The notes under the pieces are model-generated. The model saw only the letters and a list, made by a program, of their open reading frames with translations, was not told where the DNA came from and searched no databases. Made by a program: the position numbers and the translations under genes. Of a stretch of DNA of 64,000 nt, positions 63,926-64,000 are shown in pieces; the stretch's first letter is position 1; every line of letters begins with the position of its first letter. The DNA comes from CAYHVK01 sp964360255. Its GTDB lineage: Bacteria > Bdellovibrionota > Bdellovibrionia > Bdellovibrionales > UBA1609. The stretch lies in assembly GCA_964360255.1 (NCBI GenBank), contig CAYHVK010000011.1:80421-144420 (forward strand), written 5' to 3'.

Positions 63926-64000
63926 ATGGCTTTTATTGTTTTTGAGGGCTTAGACGGAGCAGGTAAATCCCCGCTCATTCGTGCCGTTTCACAGCAGCTA
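63926..64000 (+). CDS. tmk: Thymidylate kinase, first 25 codons
   Basis: The partial protein MAFIVFEGLDGAGKS matches the start of thymidylate kinase (dTMP to dTDP). It contains the P-loop 'EGLDGAGKS', but the next residue is Pro (CCG at 63971-63973) where the family has Thr or Ser that ligates magnesium. The frame runs to the window edge. The rest is unseen, so function can only be inferred. Confidence 0.75.
   Translation, partial: MAFIVFEGLDGAGKSPLIRAVSQQL

Noticed and set aside
1..64000. CRISPR array
   Set aside because: No regularly spaced near-identical repeats were seen; the only direct repeat found has two imperfect copies.

Overview
The window reads as chromosomal DNA from a Gram-negative member of the Bdellovibrionota (Bdellovibrio-like). 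This is inferred from gene content and order, not from a database search. Supporting content is a complete outer-membrane and lipid A gene run, a type IV pilus motor operon with PilS/PilR, Gld-type ABC genes, a DUF1552/DUF1592 pair, many lipoproteins and Tat-exported proteins, and many two-component proteins. Base composition is moderately AT-rich by eye. Coding density is very high: genes commonly overlap by 1-70 bases, and convergent genes often share stop-codon bases.

Region by region. Positions 1-561 hold the 5' part of an HUH/Y1 (RAYT-like) transposase and a long inverted repeat that reaches into the start of prfB. At 562-14234 a co-directional run encodes RF2 (with the classic programmed +1 frameshift), LolC/LolD, BamA, Skp, FabZ, LpxA, LpxB, LpxK, an LpxL-type acyltransferase, a DUF3108 lipoprotein and two family-9 glycosyltransferases; this is an envelope-assembly and LPS block. 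At 14235-17523, on the minus strand, lie a CHASE2 histidine kinase and a sigma-54 activator. At 17587-19363 lie ribF and a degenerate AroE-like protein. At 19452-26497 is pilB-pilT-pilC-pilS-pilR, closed by an intrinsic terminator and followed by tRNA-Arg(CCT).

At 26708-38661 is a more accessory stretch: a YeiH-family transporter, the DUF1552/DUF1592 exported pair, a type II NADH dehydrogenase, a two-gene module of a KaiC-like double-RecA ATPase and a hybrid kinase, a phospholipase-D-fold secreted protein, and a lysozyme-like lipoprotein. At 38769-41424 are an integral-membrane 'SpecificRecomb' protein and a second RAYT-like transposase. About 400 bases of gene-free sequence with degenerate repeats follow. 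At 41924-49355 are a lipoprotein, a TolC/RND pair lacking an adaptor gene, greB, a PhoX-like Tat protein and a tiny membrane protein. At 49592-60315 are a lipoprotein, a NFACT-domain protein, a GldA/GldF/GldG-like ABC system with a DUF4340 protein, a heptose-kinase-like GHMP kinase, a DUF429 protein, and two exported proteins. At 60312-63821, on the minus strand, are an APP1-type phosphatase, an AgmX/FecR-like protein, SecG, and a receiver-GAF protein. The window ends in the first 25 codons of tmk.

The best-supported unusual signals are the RF2 frameshift site, a 26-base inverted repeat (25/26 matches) enclosing the prfB ribosome-binding site and start codon, the KaiC-like/hybrid-kinase module, an AroE-like protein that has lost its catalytic residues, and repeated overlap of convergent stop codons. 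I did not find a CRISPR array, an rRNA gene or an intact insertion sequence.
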